Below are positions 1 through 8,634 of a stretch of 64,000 nucleotides of DNA, piece after piece. Where the stretch lies: the NCBI RefSeq assembly GCF_000427625.1, contig NZ_KE386569.1, positions 2,780,789 to 2,844,788 on the forward strand. Reading direction: 5' to 3'. The notes beneath the pieces are model-generated. The model worked only from the letters and a program-made list of their open reading frames with translations, was not told the origin of the DNA and searched no databases. Numbering within the stretch: position 1 is the stretch's first letter; every line of letters begins with the position of its first letter. A program made the position numbers and the translations under genes. Source of the DNA: Methylobacter luteus IMV-B-3098. GTDB taxonomy: Bacteria > Pseudomonadota > Gammaproteobacteria > Methylococcales > Methylomonadaceae.

Positions 1-13
1 TTACATACTGAAA

Positions 14-652
14 ATGACAGCACAAAAAACAGGTTTGCAATTTAAAGAAACGATGACGGGCGGCTTTGCGCTCGATGCCAGCGATCCCCAGGACGGCAAG
101 GCGAAAGGCAAACAGGCGGGTACGCAACTGGCCATGCACGCGATGGTCAGCATCGACGACATGGATGCCTTCGTCAAGGATGCCGAGCATCCGGGCCACT
201 TGACCGGCACCATCGATTTTGCCCCGTTGGGCATGGGCATGGTCGCCAAGACCGGGGTGTTCAATTTGTTCAAACCCACGGCCGATCCGAAATTGACCTT
301 GATGGTTTATGAGCTGGGCTTTGAGCATCAAGGCGAAGCCTATTACCTGGCGGGCAGGAAGGAAGTACGCGACGGCTCGCTGCTCAAGCTCTGGCCTGAG
401 ACTACAACCCTGTACACGCAGCTGCACAAGGGTACCGACAAATCGGGTCCGGTCATCGGCGCGGGCATCCTGACATTGGGCGTAGTCGATCTGATGAAGC
501 TGGTGTCGACCGTGACGGTCACGCAGGCTGATGGCTTCGCGGCAAAAGCCGGGACGATCGGCGCTTTCGGCGGCTTTTTCATGCGCGAGCTTTGGGACAC
601 GTATGTCACGCACGTCCACAAAAACGGTGCGGGCGCCCAGATTCAATCCTGA
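14..652 (+). CDS. Free-standing GMC-associated domain protein (possibly 5'-partial)
   Basis: The 212-residue product contains a pattern I associate with an accessory domain in long cholesterol-oxidase-like GMC proteins: an F-x-E-T-M-x-G start (FKETMTGGF, residues 10-18), a central L-x-G-T-I-D-F block, and LxVYELGFEHQGEAYYLAGRK followed by a TTTLYTQLHKG block. Here the domain stands alone, with the GMC enzyme encoded next door on the same strand, so the two may form the equivalent of the fused protein. No signal peptide or membrane helix is visible. The ATG at 14 lacks a clear Shine-Dalgarno site and its frame is open to the left edge, so the true start may lie outside the window. The function of the domain is unknown to me; a lipid- or sterol-related role is only inferred from the neighbour. 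Confidence 0.6.
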   Translation: MTAQKTGLQFKETMTGGFALDASDPQDGKAKGKQAGTQLAMHAMVSIDDMDAFVKDAEHPGHLTGTIDFAPLGMGMVAKTGVFNLFKPTADPKLTLMVYELGFEHQGEAYYLAGRKEVRDGSLLKLWPETTTLYTQLHKGTDKSGPVIGAGILTLGVVDLMKLVSTVTVTQADGFAAKAGTIGAFGGFFMRELWDTYVTHVHKNGAGAQIQS

Positions 653-668
653 GTTTTTTAAGAACAGT

Positions 669-740
669 TGTAGGCTGTGAACCTGGCATGGCCGGCTTCG
701 AAATGCCGGGTTTACGCTAAAGCTCCAACCCAGCCTACAT
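669..740. repeat. Palindromic intergenic repeat, family A, copy 1
   Basis: The element begins TGTAGGCTG and ends CAACCCAGCCTACA, so its ends are inverted repeats. It shares a central ATGCCGGGTTTACGCTAAAGC block with the copies at 8520 and 24539. It lies in the 163-bp gap between the accessory-domain gene and the GMC gene, where it could form a hairpin in the transcript. Confidence 0.75.
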
Positions 741-815
741 GAGCGGCTTCATGCGCAAGCCAGGAAGCTATAAATCAAATCCTAACAATAAAAAAAACAA
801 TATCGGGGAAATACG

Positions 816-2540
816 ATGAATACCGAATACGACTACGAAGCTATTGTCATCGGCAGTGGTTTTGGCGGATCAATCAATACCTGCCGCTTATCGAAAAAAT
901 GGCCCGGCAAGGTCATGCTGCTGGAGCGCGGCAAACGCTACCCCTTGGGGGCTTTCCCGCGTTCGCCGCATGACATGGCCAACAACTTCTGGAATCTTCT
1001 GCCGGAAAAGCGCAGCAGGCCGAAAAACATCGCCAGCAAGGAAACGCACGGCATGTTCGATATACGCAATTTTGACCATATCGATGCCGTGGTCGGCGCG
1101 GGTTTGGGCGGCGGCTCGCTGATCTATGCCAATGTCTTCCTTCAGCCGCCCGATGAAGTGTTTGACCACACCTGGCCCGAAACCAGCAAGAAAGACGCTT
1201 TGCAGCCTTATTACGCGGTCAGCAAGGAAGTTCTGGGCGCAAGACCGATGCCGCAAAACGACGATCCGCGCCGGCAGGTCATCCGCACGGGCTTATTCCA
1301 GGAATTCGCCAAGGCGGACGGCCACGAGTCGCAAATGCTCGATATCAATGTATTTTTCGGAAATGACTTCGACAATCCGACCGACATCGGCGTACAGGAA
1401 AAAAACCGTTACGGCGCGCTGCAGACTTCCTGCGTCTATTGCGCCGAATGCGATCTGGGTTGCAACACGCAATCGAAAAACTCGCTGGATTTGAATTACC
1501 TGCATGTCGCCGAAACGCGCTATCAGGCCGCGATTAAAACCGAAGTTCTCGGCCAGAAAATCGTGCCCCTGGATGCCCAAGGCAATGAAAACTCTGCTGC
1601 CAGCGGCGAGTTCGGTTACCGGGTCTATTGGCAGGATTTGAATGACGGCCACACGGAGCACAGCGCCGTGACCCGCCGCGTGGTGGTTTCGGCCGGCACG
1701 CTGGGCTCGAACGAGCTTCTGATGCGCTGCCGGGATGTCTACAAAACCCTGCCCAATATCAGCCAAAAGCTCGGCCAGCATTTTTCCGGTAACGGCGATT
1801 TTCTCTCTTTTGTCATCGACGGCGACAAGCCCGCCAATCCCAATTACGGCCCGGTCATTACCCAGGGCACTGATTACAATCTGTTCAAAAATTTCAATCG
1901 GGATAACGCCTTCATACTGGAAGACGCCAGCTATCCCAATTTTGCCGCCTGGTACTCAGAGGGGCTCAGACCCGGCTTTTCGCATTTCAATGCCTTTATC
2001 CGGACTGCCAAGATGGCCATTGCCCGCTTCATGCAGGGCATAACCAATGGCCATATCGGCTACGCCTTCAATGAATTGCTGAAAGGCGATCTTTCCTATA
2101 CCAGCAGCGTCTTGCTGTGCATGGGCATAGACAAAAGCAACGGCGTCATGGAATTGAACAATGATGGCTTTCTGCATGTGAAATGGCCTTACAAGGACAG
2201 CATGTCCCTGTATCAGGCGATTCTCGATACCGGCAACCGGTTCAAGGAGTGGAGCGGCGGGAAAGCATTCATTCCGCTGCCGAACTGGCTGTGGCCCATG
2301 AAAAATAATATTACCGTGCATTCCCTGGGCGGCTGCCGCTTGGCGAATGATCCCGCCGAAGGCGTCACCAGCGCGGCCGTCGATACTTTCGGTCAGGTTT
2401 TCGGTTATGCCGGCTTATATGTTGCCGATGGCGCATTATTGCCGACGGCCGTAGGCGCCAATCCGGTCGCGACGATCTGCGCATTATCGGAGCGTGTCGC
2501 GGAAGGCATTACCGGCATCAAGCCGAGCGCGGATTTATAA
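816..2540 (+). CDS. GMC family oxidoreductase (cholesterol-oxidase-like)
   Basis: This is a flavoprotein oxidoreductase of the glucose-methanol-choline family, 574 residues, expected to oxidise an alcohol or sterol-like substrate with FAD. The FAD-binding GSGFGG motif sits at residues 13-18, a GGGSLIYANVF block follows near residue 100, a cysteine-rich stretch (CVYCAECDLGCN) lies near residue 205, and the C-terminal GMC signature contains HSLGGCRLAND and VADGALLPTAVGANP with the expected His and Asn. The ATG at 816 has a GGGGA ribosome site. No signal peptide is seen, so it should be cytoplasmic. The substrate cannot be told from sequence; the association with a CHAT protein and phosphoesterase downstream is unusual for a simple catabolic enzyme. 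Confidence 0.88.
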   Translation: MNTEYDYEAIVIGSGFGGSINTCRLSKKWPGKVMLLERGKRYPLGAFPRSPHDMANNFWNLLPEKRSRPKNIASKETHGMFDIRNFDHIDAVVGAGLGGGSLIYANVFLQPPDEVFDHTWPETSKKDALQPYYAVSKEVLGARPMPQNDDPRRQVIRTGLFQEFAKADGHESQMLDINVFFGNDFDNPTDIGVQEKNRYGALQTSCVYCAECDLGCNTQSKNSLDLNYLHVAETRYQAAIKTEVLGQKIVPLDAQGNENSAASGEFGYRVYWQDLNDGHTEHSAVTRRVVVSAGTLGSNELLMRCRDVYKTLPNISQKLGQHFSGNGDFLSFVIDGDKPANPNYGPVITQGTDYNLFKNFNRDNAFILEDASYPNFAAWYSEGLRPGFSHFNAFIRTAKMAIARFMQGITNGHIGYAFNELLKGDLSYTSSVLLCMGIDKSNGVMELNNDGFLHVKWPYKDSMSLYQAILDTGNRFKEWSGGKAFIPLPNWLWPMKNNITVHSLGGCRLANDPAEGVTSAAVDTFGQVFGYAGLYVADGALLPTAVGANPVATICALSERVAEGITGIKPSADL

Positions 2541-2703
2541 CGTCTTTTTCTGTTTATACCAACCGCCTGTTGATTAAAACTTTGGCCCGGATCAACAGGC
2601 GATAATCAGCACAACAAATTATATATATCGAGGCATTAAATACCGGCACGCCGAATTTGCCCGGCATTTATCCCTCGGTTTTATTCCAACGAGAGGTAGA
2701 CGT

Positions 2704-4191
2704 ATGAGCGATTTTCCTGCTTATGACGAGATTCACGTAATCTCGGACATTCACATGGGCGGCAACAGGCCCAATTTCCAGATCCTGAAAGAGACCAAAA
2801 GGCTGGCGGGCTACATCGGCTGGGTGAGCCAGCAGTGTCCGGCGGGCCATGTCGCGCTGGTGCTGAATGGAGATGTCTTCGACACATTGGCCGAGGAACT
2901 GCCGGGCTATATCGCTGTTGAGCAGGCTGTGACTGTCGTGGGCCGGATTATGAAAGACGCGTCCTTCGCTTGCATCTGGGATGCCCTGGCGGCCTTCGTG
3001 GCGGCCGAGCGGCGCACGCTGATCTTCATCATCGGCAACCATGATATCGAAATGTCGTTCCCGACGGTCCAGCGCTTGATCATGGCGCGGCTGGCGGGAG
3101 ACGACCTGGTCAAGCGCGCCCGGATCGAGTTCTCGACCACCGGTGCCGGTTATACCTGTACGGTCGGCGGTGCCCGCGTCTACTGCACGCACGGCAACGA
3201 AGTGGACGCCTGGAACTACAACCGCTACGAGGATCTGGCCAAGGTCGGGCGGCGCCTGAATGCCGGCCGCTCGCTCGATGCCAAGGAATGGTATCCGAAC
3301 GCCGGCACGCGCATGGTCAAGGAGGTCATGAACGAGGTCAAGGAAAAATACAAATGGATCGATTTGCTGAAACCGGAAACCCAGGCCGCGGTCGGTACGC
3401 TGGTCGTGCTCGATCCGTCCCAAGCCAAGAAAATCACCAACCTGGTCTCCATCGTCGGCGAAAAAGTGCGAGACGGCAAGGAAGTGAATCAGCGCCTGTC
3501 CGCCGAGGGTTTCCAGCCACGCGAACAGGTGGATACCTCGTCCGTGACGGTTAACCAATTATTGGGCCCCCATCTCAGCGAGGGCATCCGAGGCCAGGTG
3601 CAACAGGACTCGCAGAGTGTTGACGAGATGCTGGCGCTGGCCGAGGCCAATCTCGGCAGACCGAATGCCCAGATCGTCGAGCCGGAAGCACCGCTGGGCG
3701 CCGGTCAATACCTCATTGATCGGCTGACGGGGGTGCCCAAGGATGAGGCATTGCGCCGGGCGCTGAAAGACTGGCTGGCCGATGACAAGACGTTCGATCA
3801 TACCGACCGGGACGATACCTTCAAGGATGTCACGGCGGCGGTTGGGCCTTCGATCGATTTCATCGTCACCGGACACACCCATCTGGAGCGCGCCATCGAC
3901 ATGGGCGGCGGGCGCTTCTACTTCAATTGCGGCACCTGGATTCGGCTGCTGCGCTTCACCGATGCCATGCTGAAGGACCAGAACTCGTTCAAGCCAGTTT
4001 ACGACGTACTGATCGACGGCCGCATGGAGTTGATCGACGAAGCGAAATTCGGCGGCCAGAGTTTCGTGATGAACCAGACCAGCGCCGTGTCCATCAAGCC
4101 GGAAAACGGCGGCGTCGTCGGCCGCCTGAGCCATATTATTGGGGATGGCACCGGCGCGCCCCAGGTCATCCAGCAGTTCGTGAGGAAGTGA
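2704..4191 (+). CDS. Calcineurin-like metallophosphoesterase
   Basis: The 495-residue protein carries the complete metal-ligand set of the calcineurin-like phosphoesterases: D15-x-H17 in VISDIHMGG, GD at 56-57 (LNGDVFD), GNHD at 111-114, H163 in CTHGNEVD, and GHTH at 390-393. Enzymes of this family hydrolyse phosphomonoesters or phosphodiesters with two metal ions. About 225 residues separate the fourth and fifth motifs, a large insertion that could define the substrate or bind a partner. The start has a GAGAGG site just upstream. The stop codon is one base from the next start, so it is almost certainly translated together with the CHAT protein. No signal peptide; probably cytoplasmic. The substrate is not predictable. 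Confidence 0.88.
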   Translation: MSDFPAYDEIHVISDIHMGGNRPNFQILKETKRLAGYIGWVSQQCPAGHVALVLNGDVFDTLAEELPGYIAVEQAVTVVGRIMKDASFACIWDALAAFVAAERRTLIFIIGNHDIEMSFPTVQRLIMARLAGDDLVKRARIEFSTTGAGYTCTVGGARVYCTHGNEVDAWNYNRYEDLAKVGRRLNAGRSLDAKEWYPNAGTRMVKEVMNEVKEKYKWIDLLKPETQAAVGTLVVLDPSQAKKITNLVSIVGEKVRDGKEVNQRLSAEGFQPREQVDTSSVTVNQLLGPHLSEGIRGQVQQDSQSVDEMLALAEANLGRPNAQIVEPEAPLGAGQYLIDRLTGVPKDEALRRALKDWLADDKTFDHTDRDDTFKDVTAAVGPSIDFIVTGHTHLERAIDMGGGRFYFNCGTWIRLLRFTDAMLKDQNSFKPVYDVLIDGRMELIDEAKFGGQSFVMNQTSAVSIKPENGGVVGRLSHIIGDGTGAPQVIQQFVRK

Positions 4192-4192
4192 C

Positions 4193-6151
4193 ATGGTCGA
4201 GACCCACACTTCGGAAATCCGCAACGTCAAGCTCGAGCTGTTAAGATCCGGGCCCGCCCACAATCAACTATTGTCGCCGCTGACCAATTACATTGCCTTG
4301 TGCGGCTCCGACGGGCCCGTGACGCTGCAAATGCCGTTCGAGCATCGTCAGCTTCTGATGCGCTTGCGGCGGCTCAGATACCCCCAGGATAAGGACCCCG
4401 CCACCGATGATCAGCGGCAATCGGAAGTCCGCGACATAGGCGAGGCCATCGGCCGCGTGCTCGGCCAGGTGCCGGCCCTGCTTTCCGAGCTCGGCAATGC
4501 CGGCGCCGAGAACGGCAAACTTGTGCATCTGCGATTGGCAATGTCCGCGTTTGAGCTGGGCCTGATGCCCTTCGAGGCGGCCGTGGCGCCGGACGGTTTC
4601 CCCGGCTCGGGCTCGCCGCTGTTCCTGCAGATGCGCACGCCGATCACGATCACGCGGGAAATCCGCCGGGGCCGTCCGCTGCCGGTCGACTGGACGCGTC
4701 CGCCGCGCATTCTGTTCGCGTTCGCGGCGCCGGACGGGCTTTACGTGCCCGCGCAAACCCATTTGCAGGCCCTGCGCGAGGCCATCGAGCCCTGGGTCAA
4801 GATCAAGGATGAGAATCGTATCGAGGAAGTCAAAAAGCTGCTGACCGTACTGCCCAATGCCACGCTGGAGCAGATCCGCTCGCTTTGCGCCTCGACCGAG
4901 TTCACCCATGTCCACATCCTGGCCCATGGCGCGCCGTTCAAATATTCCGGCGATGAGCGCTACGGCCTGGCTTTGTGCAGCGAGACCGGCGACAGCGCCG
5001 ACATCGTCGACGGCGAGCGACTCGCCATTGCCCTGACCTCGAGCGACTCGGCCGGCAACACGCGGTTTCGGCCGACGCTCGTGACGCTGGCGACCTGCGA
5101 TTCCGGCAATATCGAATCGGTACTGACGCCCGGCGGCAGCATCGCCCACGAACTGAACGCGGCCGGCATTCCGTGGGTCGTCGCTTCCCAGTTTCCGCTG
5201 TGGATGAAGGCATCGGCCATCGCGGCCAAAGTGCTCTATCGCGGATTATTGAACGGCGGCGACCCGCGCTGGGTGCTCTACGAACTGCGCCAGCGGCTGC
5301 GCACGGATTCGCCGGAGACGCACGACTGGGCCAGCATCGTCGCCTACGCCACAGTGCCGTGGAATTTTGAACGGCAGGTCAACCTGTTCCGCGACCAGCA
5401 GACGCAGCGCAAAATCGAAGTGAAGTTTGACCGGATCGACGAGCTGGTGGGAGCCAATCTGGACCACGGCGGCAGTGCGGCGATAGTCCTTGGTGATGCC
5501 CAAAACGTGGAATTGGCAACGCTGTGCGCATCGGTGCGCGAGGATCTGAAAAACTGGCGCGAGGAATCGCATGCCATCGTTTCGGCCAAGGATAGGGCGC
5601 AACGCCTGGGCATCAGCGCTGCCAGCGAGAAACGCATCGGCATCGCCTATGCCCTGGCGGAAGATCTGTCATTGGCCCAGAAAGCCTATGAAGCCTGCCG
5701 CGATTTCTACCGTGACGCCTGGGAAATCGACCCTTGTAATTACTGGGTCATTACGCAATACCTGTCGATTATCGCCATCCTGAACCGGGGAGACGACGGC
5801 CCCGTACTAAAAGAGCTGGCGCATAAATACGGCATATTGTGGAGTGCGGCCAGACAGATTGTGCAATGGCAGATACGCAAATCATCAGGCGAGGACCGGG
5901 CTTATGCGTTGAGTACGTTGGCGGAACTCAGCTTGCTGGGAGCAGTATACGGCGGGCAAGACAGCGATCCTAAATCGCTGGAAACCGAGATTAAGCAGCA
6001 CTGCCGAGAGATGCTGAACGAGCTTTGCTCCGATGCGTTTCCTCTTTTTTCAACGCGGCGCCAGTTCAGGCGGTATCTGAAGGATTGGAGCACCCCGCTA
6101 TGGTCAAGCCTGGCGCAGGCAGCATTGGACGCGTTGGGGGACGAGTATTAG
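4193..6151 (+). CDS. CHAT domain (caspase-like) protein with helical C-terminus
   Basis: This 652-residue protein has a CHAT domain over roughly residues 150-400: the catalytic His is H245 in HVHILAHGAPF and the catalytic Cys is C302 in TLATCDSGN, followed by the typical block in which an abnormal choice of output is refused (WVVASQFPLWMKASAIAAKV) and LYELRQRLR. CHAT domains are caspase/separase-related peptidases, often the effector in bacterial signalling or defence. The remaining 250 residues are helical and weakly TPR-like (IAYALAEDLSLAQKAYEACR). No membrane segment is visible. It follows the phosphoesterase by one base. Both catalytic residues are present, so an active protease is expected; its target and trigger are unknown. 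Confidence 0.85.
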   Translation: MVETHTSEIRNVKLELLRSGPAHNQLLSPLTNYIALCGSDGPVTLQMPFEHRQLLMRLRRLRYPQDKDPATDDQRQSEVRDIGEAIGRVLGQVPALLSELGNAGAENGKLVHLRLAMSAFELGLMPFEAAVAPDGFPGSGSPLFLQMRTPITITREIRRGRPLPVDWTRPPRILFAFAAPDGLYVPAQTHLQALREAIEPWVKIKDENRIEEVKKLLTVLPNATLEQIRSLCASTEFTHVHILAHGAPFKYSGDERYGLALCSETGDSADIVDGERLAIALTSSDSAGNTRFRPTLVTLATCDSGNIESVLTPGGSIAHELNAAGIPWVVASQFPLWMKASAIAAKVLYRGLLNGGDPRWVLYELRQRLRTDSPETHDWASIVAYATVPWNFERQVNLFRDQQTQRKIEVKFDRIDELVGANLDHGGSAAIVLGDAQNVELATLCASVREDLKNWREESHAIVSAKDRAQRLGISAASEKRIGIAYALAEDLSLAQKAYEACRDFYRDAWEIDPCNYWVITQYLSIIAILNRGDDGPVLKELAHKYGILWSAARQIVQWQIRKSSGEDRAYALSTLAELSLLGAVYGGQDSDPKSLETEIKQHCREMLNELCSDAFPLFSTRRQFRRYLKDWSTPLWSSLAQAALDALGDEY

Positions 6152-6306
6152 GCACTGAGCCTATGATGCCGGATAACGGGAAAAGGATGTCCCGATTCAA
6201 TGCGGCGGATTCCGTATAGTTGTATTGAGGCGAGGTTGCGCCGGATTGCCGAAAGTGCTGAATGATGGCCAGGATAAAAACGGCTTTTTTGGAGGGTTAT
6301 TAAGAA

Positions 6307-6383
6307 TGGCGCGCCCGAGAGGATTCGAACCTCTGGCCTCAGCCTCCGGAGGGCTGCGCTCTATCCAGCTGAGCTACGGGCGC
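6307..6383 (-). tRNA. tRNA-Arg (anticodon CCG)
   Basis: Read on the minus strand this folds as a full cloverleaf: acceptor GCGCCCG pairing with CGGGCGC, D-arm GCTC/GAGC, anticodon stem CAGCC/GGCTG with loop CTCCGGA giving anticodon CCG (reads CGG), and T-arm AGAGG-TTCGAAT-CCTCT. The 3' CCA is encoded. It stands alone between the CHAT gene and rep. Confidence 0.95.
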
Positions 6384-6416
6384 GTAAGCGCGTATTTTAA
6401 CCGATTGCGCGCAGAA

Positions 6417-8468
6417 TTACGATAGCATTGTTTTTAAATGTGCAAGACTGGCCTTGCCGCGCTCCTTGATGACTTCCGGCGCCAGCTGTTTTTTGTTGGT
6501 CCATTCCAGATCGTCCGGCGGCAATTCGTTCAGAAACCGGCTGGGTTCACATTCAGTGATCTCGCCGTAGCGTTTTCTGTGCGTGCAATAGCTGAATGTG
6601 CAGGTGCGCTGGGCGCGCGTGATGCCGACATAGGCCAGGCGGCGTTCTTCCTCGATATTGTCGGTTTCGATGCTGTTCTGATGCGGCAGCAGGTTTTCCT
6701 CCATGCCGATCAGGAACACGTGCGGAAACTCCAGACCCTTGGCGGCATGCAGGGTCATCAGGCTGACCTGGTCGCTGGCTTCTTCCTCCTGATTGCGTTC
6801 CATGATGTCCAATAGCATGATTTTGGCGACTATCTCCGACAGCGATTTTCCCCCGCTATCTTTTTCGGCAACTGCTCCCTGCGTTGCTCTACCTCCTGCA
6901 TCCCTGTAGTCGTCATTGATGCGCTTGAGCCAGTCGATCAGTTCGTAGACGTTCTTCATCTTGCGCTCGGCCGCTGCCGGCGTTTTGCTGTTCTCGCGCA
7001 GCCATTGCTCGTAACCGATCTGGTCCAGCATGGCTTCGATCACGGCAAAGGTGTCGCCGCGCTCGATGCGGTCGGCCGTATCGACGACCCAGTCGCGGAA
7101 TTTCGCCAGCCGCTGCATGGCTTTTTCGGGCAGTTTCTGGGTCAGGCCCAGCTCGGAGCTGGCCGCGAACAGGCTGATATGGCGTTCGTTGGCATAGGCG
7201 CCGAGCTTTTCCAGCGTGGTCGGGCCGATCTCGCGGCGCGGCGTGTTGATGATGCGCAGGAACGCGGCATCATCGTCCTGATTGACGAACAGGCGCAAGT
7301 AGCTGAGCACGTCCTTGATTTCTGAATAGGCGAAGAATGATGTGCTGCCGCTGATGAAATAGGGGATGTTGTTTTCGCGCAGGCTGCGCTCGAACAGCCG
7401 GGACTGGTGATTGCCGCGGTATAGAATCGCGTAATCCTGGTAGCTGCTGCCGGTTTTGAATTTATGGTGGATGATTTCGGACACGATCTGCTGCGCTTCG
7501 ATCAATTCGTCCCTGTGGCTCAGCACGCGCAGCGGATCGCCGTAGCCCAGTTCGCTCCAGAGCTTTTTCTCGAACGCGTGCGGATTGTTCGCGATCAGAT
7601 GATTGGCGACTTTCAGAATGCGGCCGGTCGAGCGGTAATTCTGCTCCAGCTTGATGACTTTCAGGCGCGCGTAATCTTTTTGCAGCTGCGCCAGGTTTTC
7701 GGGCTGCGCGCCGCGCCAGGCATAGATGGACTGGTCATCATCGCCGACCACGGTGAACCGCCCCAGGTTACCGGCGATCAGTTTGACGAGCTGGTATTGA
7801 GTGATATTGGTGTCCTGGTATTCATCGACGAGCAGGTAACGGATCTTGTTCTGCCATTTCTCCAGCACGGCCGGCTGATCCTGGAACAGCAGCACGGGCA
7901 GCAGGATCAGGTCGTCGAAATCGACGGCGTTGTAGGCTTTCAGGCTGCGGATAAAGTCGTTGTAAAGCACGGCCGCAGGATATTGCTCCGCCGTTGCTGT
8001 CGATACGGCCAGCTCCGGCGTGACGAAAGCGTTTTTCCATTGCCCGATCTGCCAGGAATAGCGGTCGACGTTGTCGATATCGCACTTCTTGCTGTCGTGG
8101 CTGATCAGGTTGCGCAGCAGCGTGAGCTTGTCCTGCTCGTCGAACAGCGTCAGGCCGGCCTTGTAGCCCAGCGTTTTATGCTCGGACCGCAGTATATCCA
8201 GACCCAGCGAGTGAAACGTCGAGACCCTGAGGCCGCGCAGTTGCTTATCGTCCAGCAGTTTGGAGACGCGGCTTTTCATTTCGCGTGCGGCCTTGTTGGT
8301 AAACGTCACCGCGGCGATATTGCGCGCCGGTATGCCGCCCTGGGTGATCAGGTAGGCGATTTTTTCGGTGATCACGCGCGTTTTGCCGCTGCCGGCGCCG
8401 GCCAGCACTAACAAAGGATGATCGATCGCCTTAACGGCGGCTTGCTGTTGCGGGTTTAGTTTGGCCAT
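6417..8468 (-). CDS. rep: ATP-dependent DNA helicase Rep
   Basis: This superfamily 1A helicase of 683 residues unwinds DNA 3' to 5' and clears proteins ahead of replication forks. Visible motifs are Q (LNPQQQAAVKA), Walker A (LAGAGSGKTRV, near residue 25), VDEYQDTN (motif II), GDDDQSIYAWRGA (III), LEQNYRS (IV), SLMTLHAAKGLEFPHVF (V) and VGITRAQ (VI). Length and the RGK-rich C-terminus fit Rep better than UvrD. A GTG directly precedes the ATG I chose at 8468, which makes the N-terminus MAKLNPQQQ as in the family. It is transcribed alone; the tRNA lies just downstream. Confidence 0.93.
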   Translation of the reverse strand: MAKLNPQQQAAVKAIDHPLLVLAGAGSGKTRVITEKIAYLITQGGIPARNIAAVTFTNKAAREMKSRVSKLLDDKQLRGLRVSTFHSLGLDILRSEHKTLGYKAGLTLFDEQDKLTLLRNLISHDSKKCDIDNVDRYSWQIGQWKNAFVTPELAVSTATAEQYPAAVLYNDFIRSLKAYNAVDFDDLILLPVLLFQDQPAVLEKWQNKIRYLLVDEYQDTNITQYQLVKLIAGNLGRFTVVGDDDQSIYAWRGAQPENLAQLQKDYARLKVIKLEQNYRSTGRILKVANHLIANNPHAFEKKLWSELGYGDPLRVLSHRDELIEAQQIVSEIIHHKFKTGSSYQDYAILYRGNHQSRLFERSLRENNIPYFISGSTSFFAYSEIKDVLSYLRLFVNQDDDAAFLRIINTPRREIGPTTLEKLGAYANERHISLFAASSELGLTQKLPEKAMQRLAKFRDWVVDTADRIERGDTFAVIEAMLDQIGYEQWLRENSKTPAAAERKMKNVYELIDWLKRINDDYRDAGGRATQGAVAEKDSGGKSLSEIVAKIMLLDIMERNQEEEASDQVSLMTLHAAKGLEFPHVFLIGMEENLLPHQNSIETDNIEEERRLAYVGITRAQRTCTFSYCTHRKRYGEITECEPSRFLNELPPDDLEWTNKKQLAPEVIKERGKASLAHLKTMLS

Positions 8469-8487
8469 CACTACTCTGAAAACTTAG

Positions 8488-8520
8488 GCTGAAACGGATT
8501 TGTCATACATTTTACCAGGC
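8488..8520 (+). repeat. 33-bp direct repeat, left copy
   Basis: The segment starts GCTGAAACGG and ends in TACCAGGC. It is repeated at 8601-8633 with only three differences, and the palindromic element at 8520-8593 lies exactly between the two copies. Confidence 0.85.
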
Positions 8521-8593
8521 AGGCCGGGTTGATAAACCCAGCATTTCGATGCAGCCAATGCCGGGTTTCCGCAAAGCTCCAAACCAGCCTACA
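8520..8593. repeat. Palindromic intergenic repeat, family A, copy 2
   Basis: The element runs from CAGGCCGGGTTGATAAACC to AACCAGCCTACA, with an internal ATGCCGGGTTTCCGC block. It belongs to the same family as those at 669, 9232, 24539 and 27853, and is flanked by a 33-bp direct repeat. Confidence 0.8.
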
Positions 8594-8600
8594 AGCTTCA

Positions 8601-8633
8601 GCTGAAACGGGTTTGTCATACATTTTATCGGGC
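8601..8633 (+). repeat. 33-bp direct repeat, right copy
   Basis: Second copy of the sequence at 8488-8520 (three mismatches). It abuts the stop codon of the protease gene that ends at 8635. Confidence 0.85.
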
Positions 8634-8634
8634 A

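Noticed and set aside
6225-6425. 66-codon ORF running through the tRNA
   Set aside because: It reads through a complete tRNA-Arg on the other strand and has no coding features.
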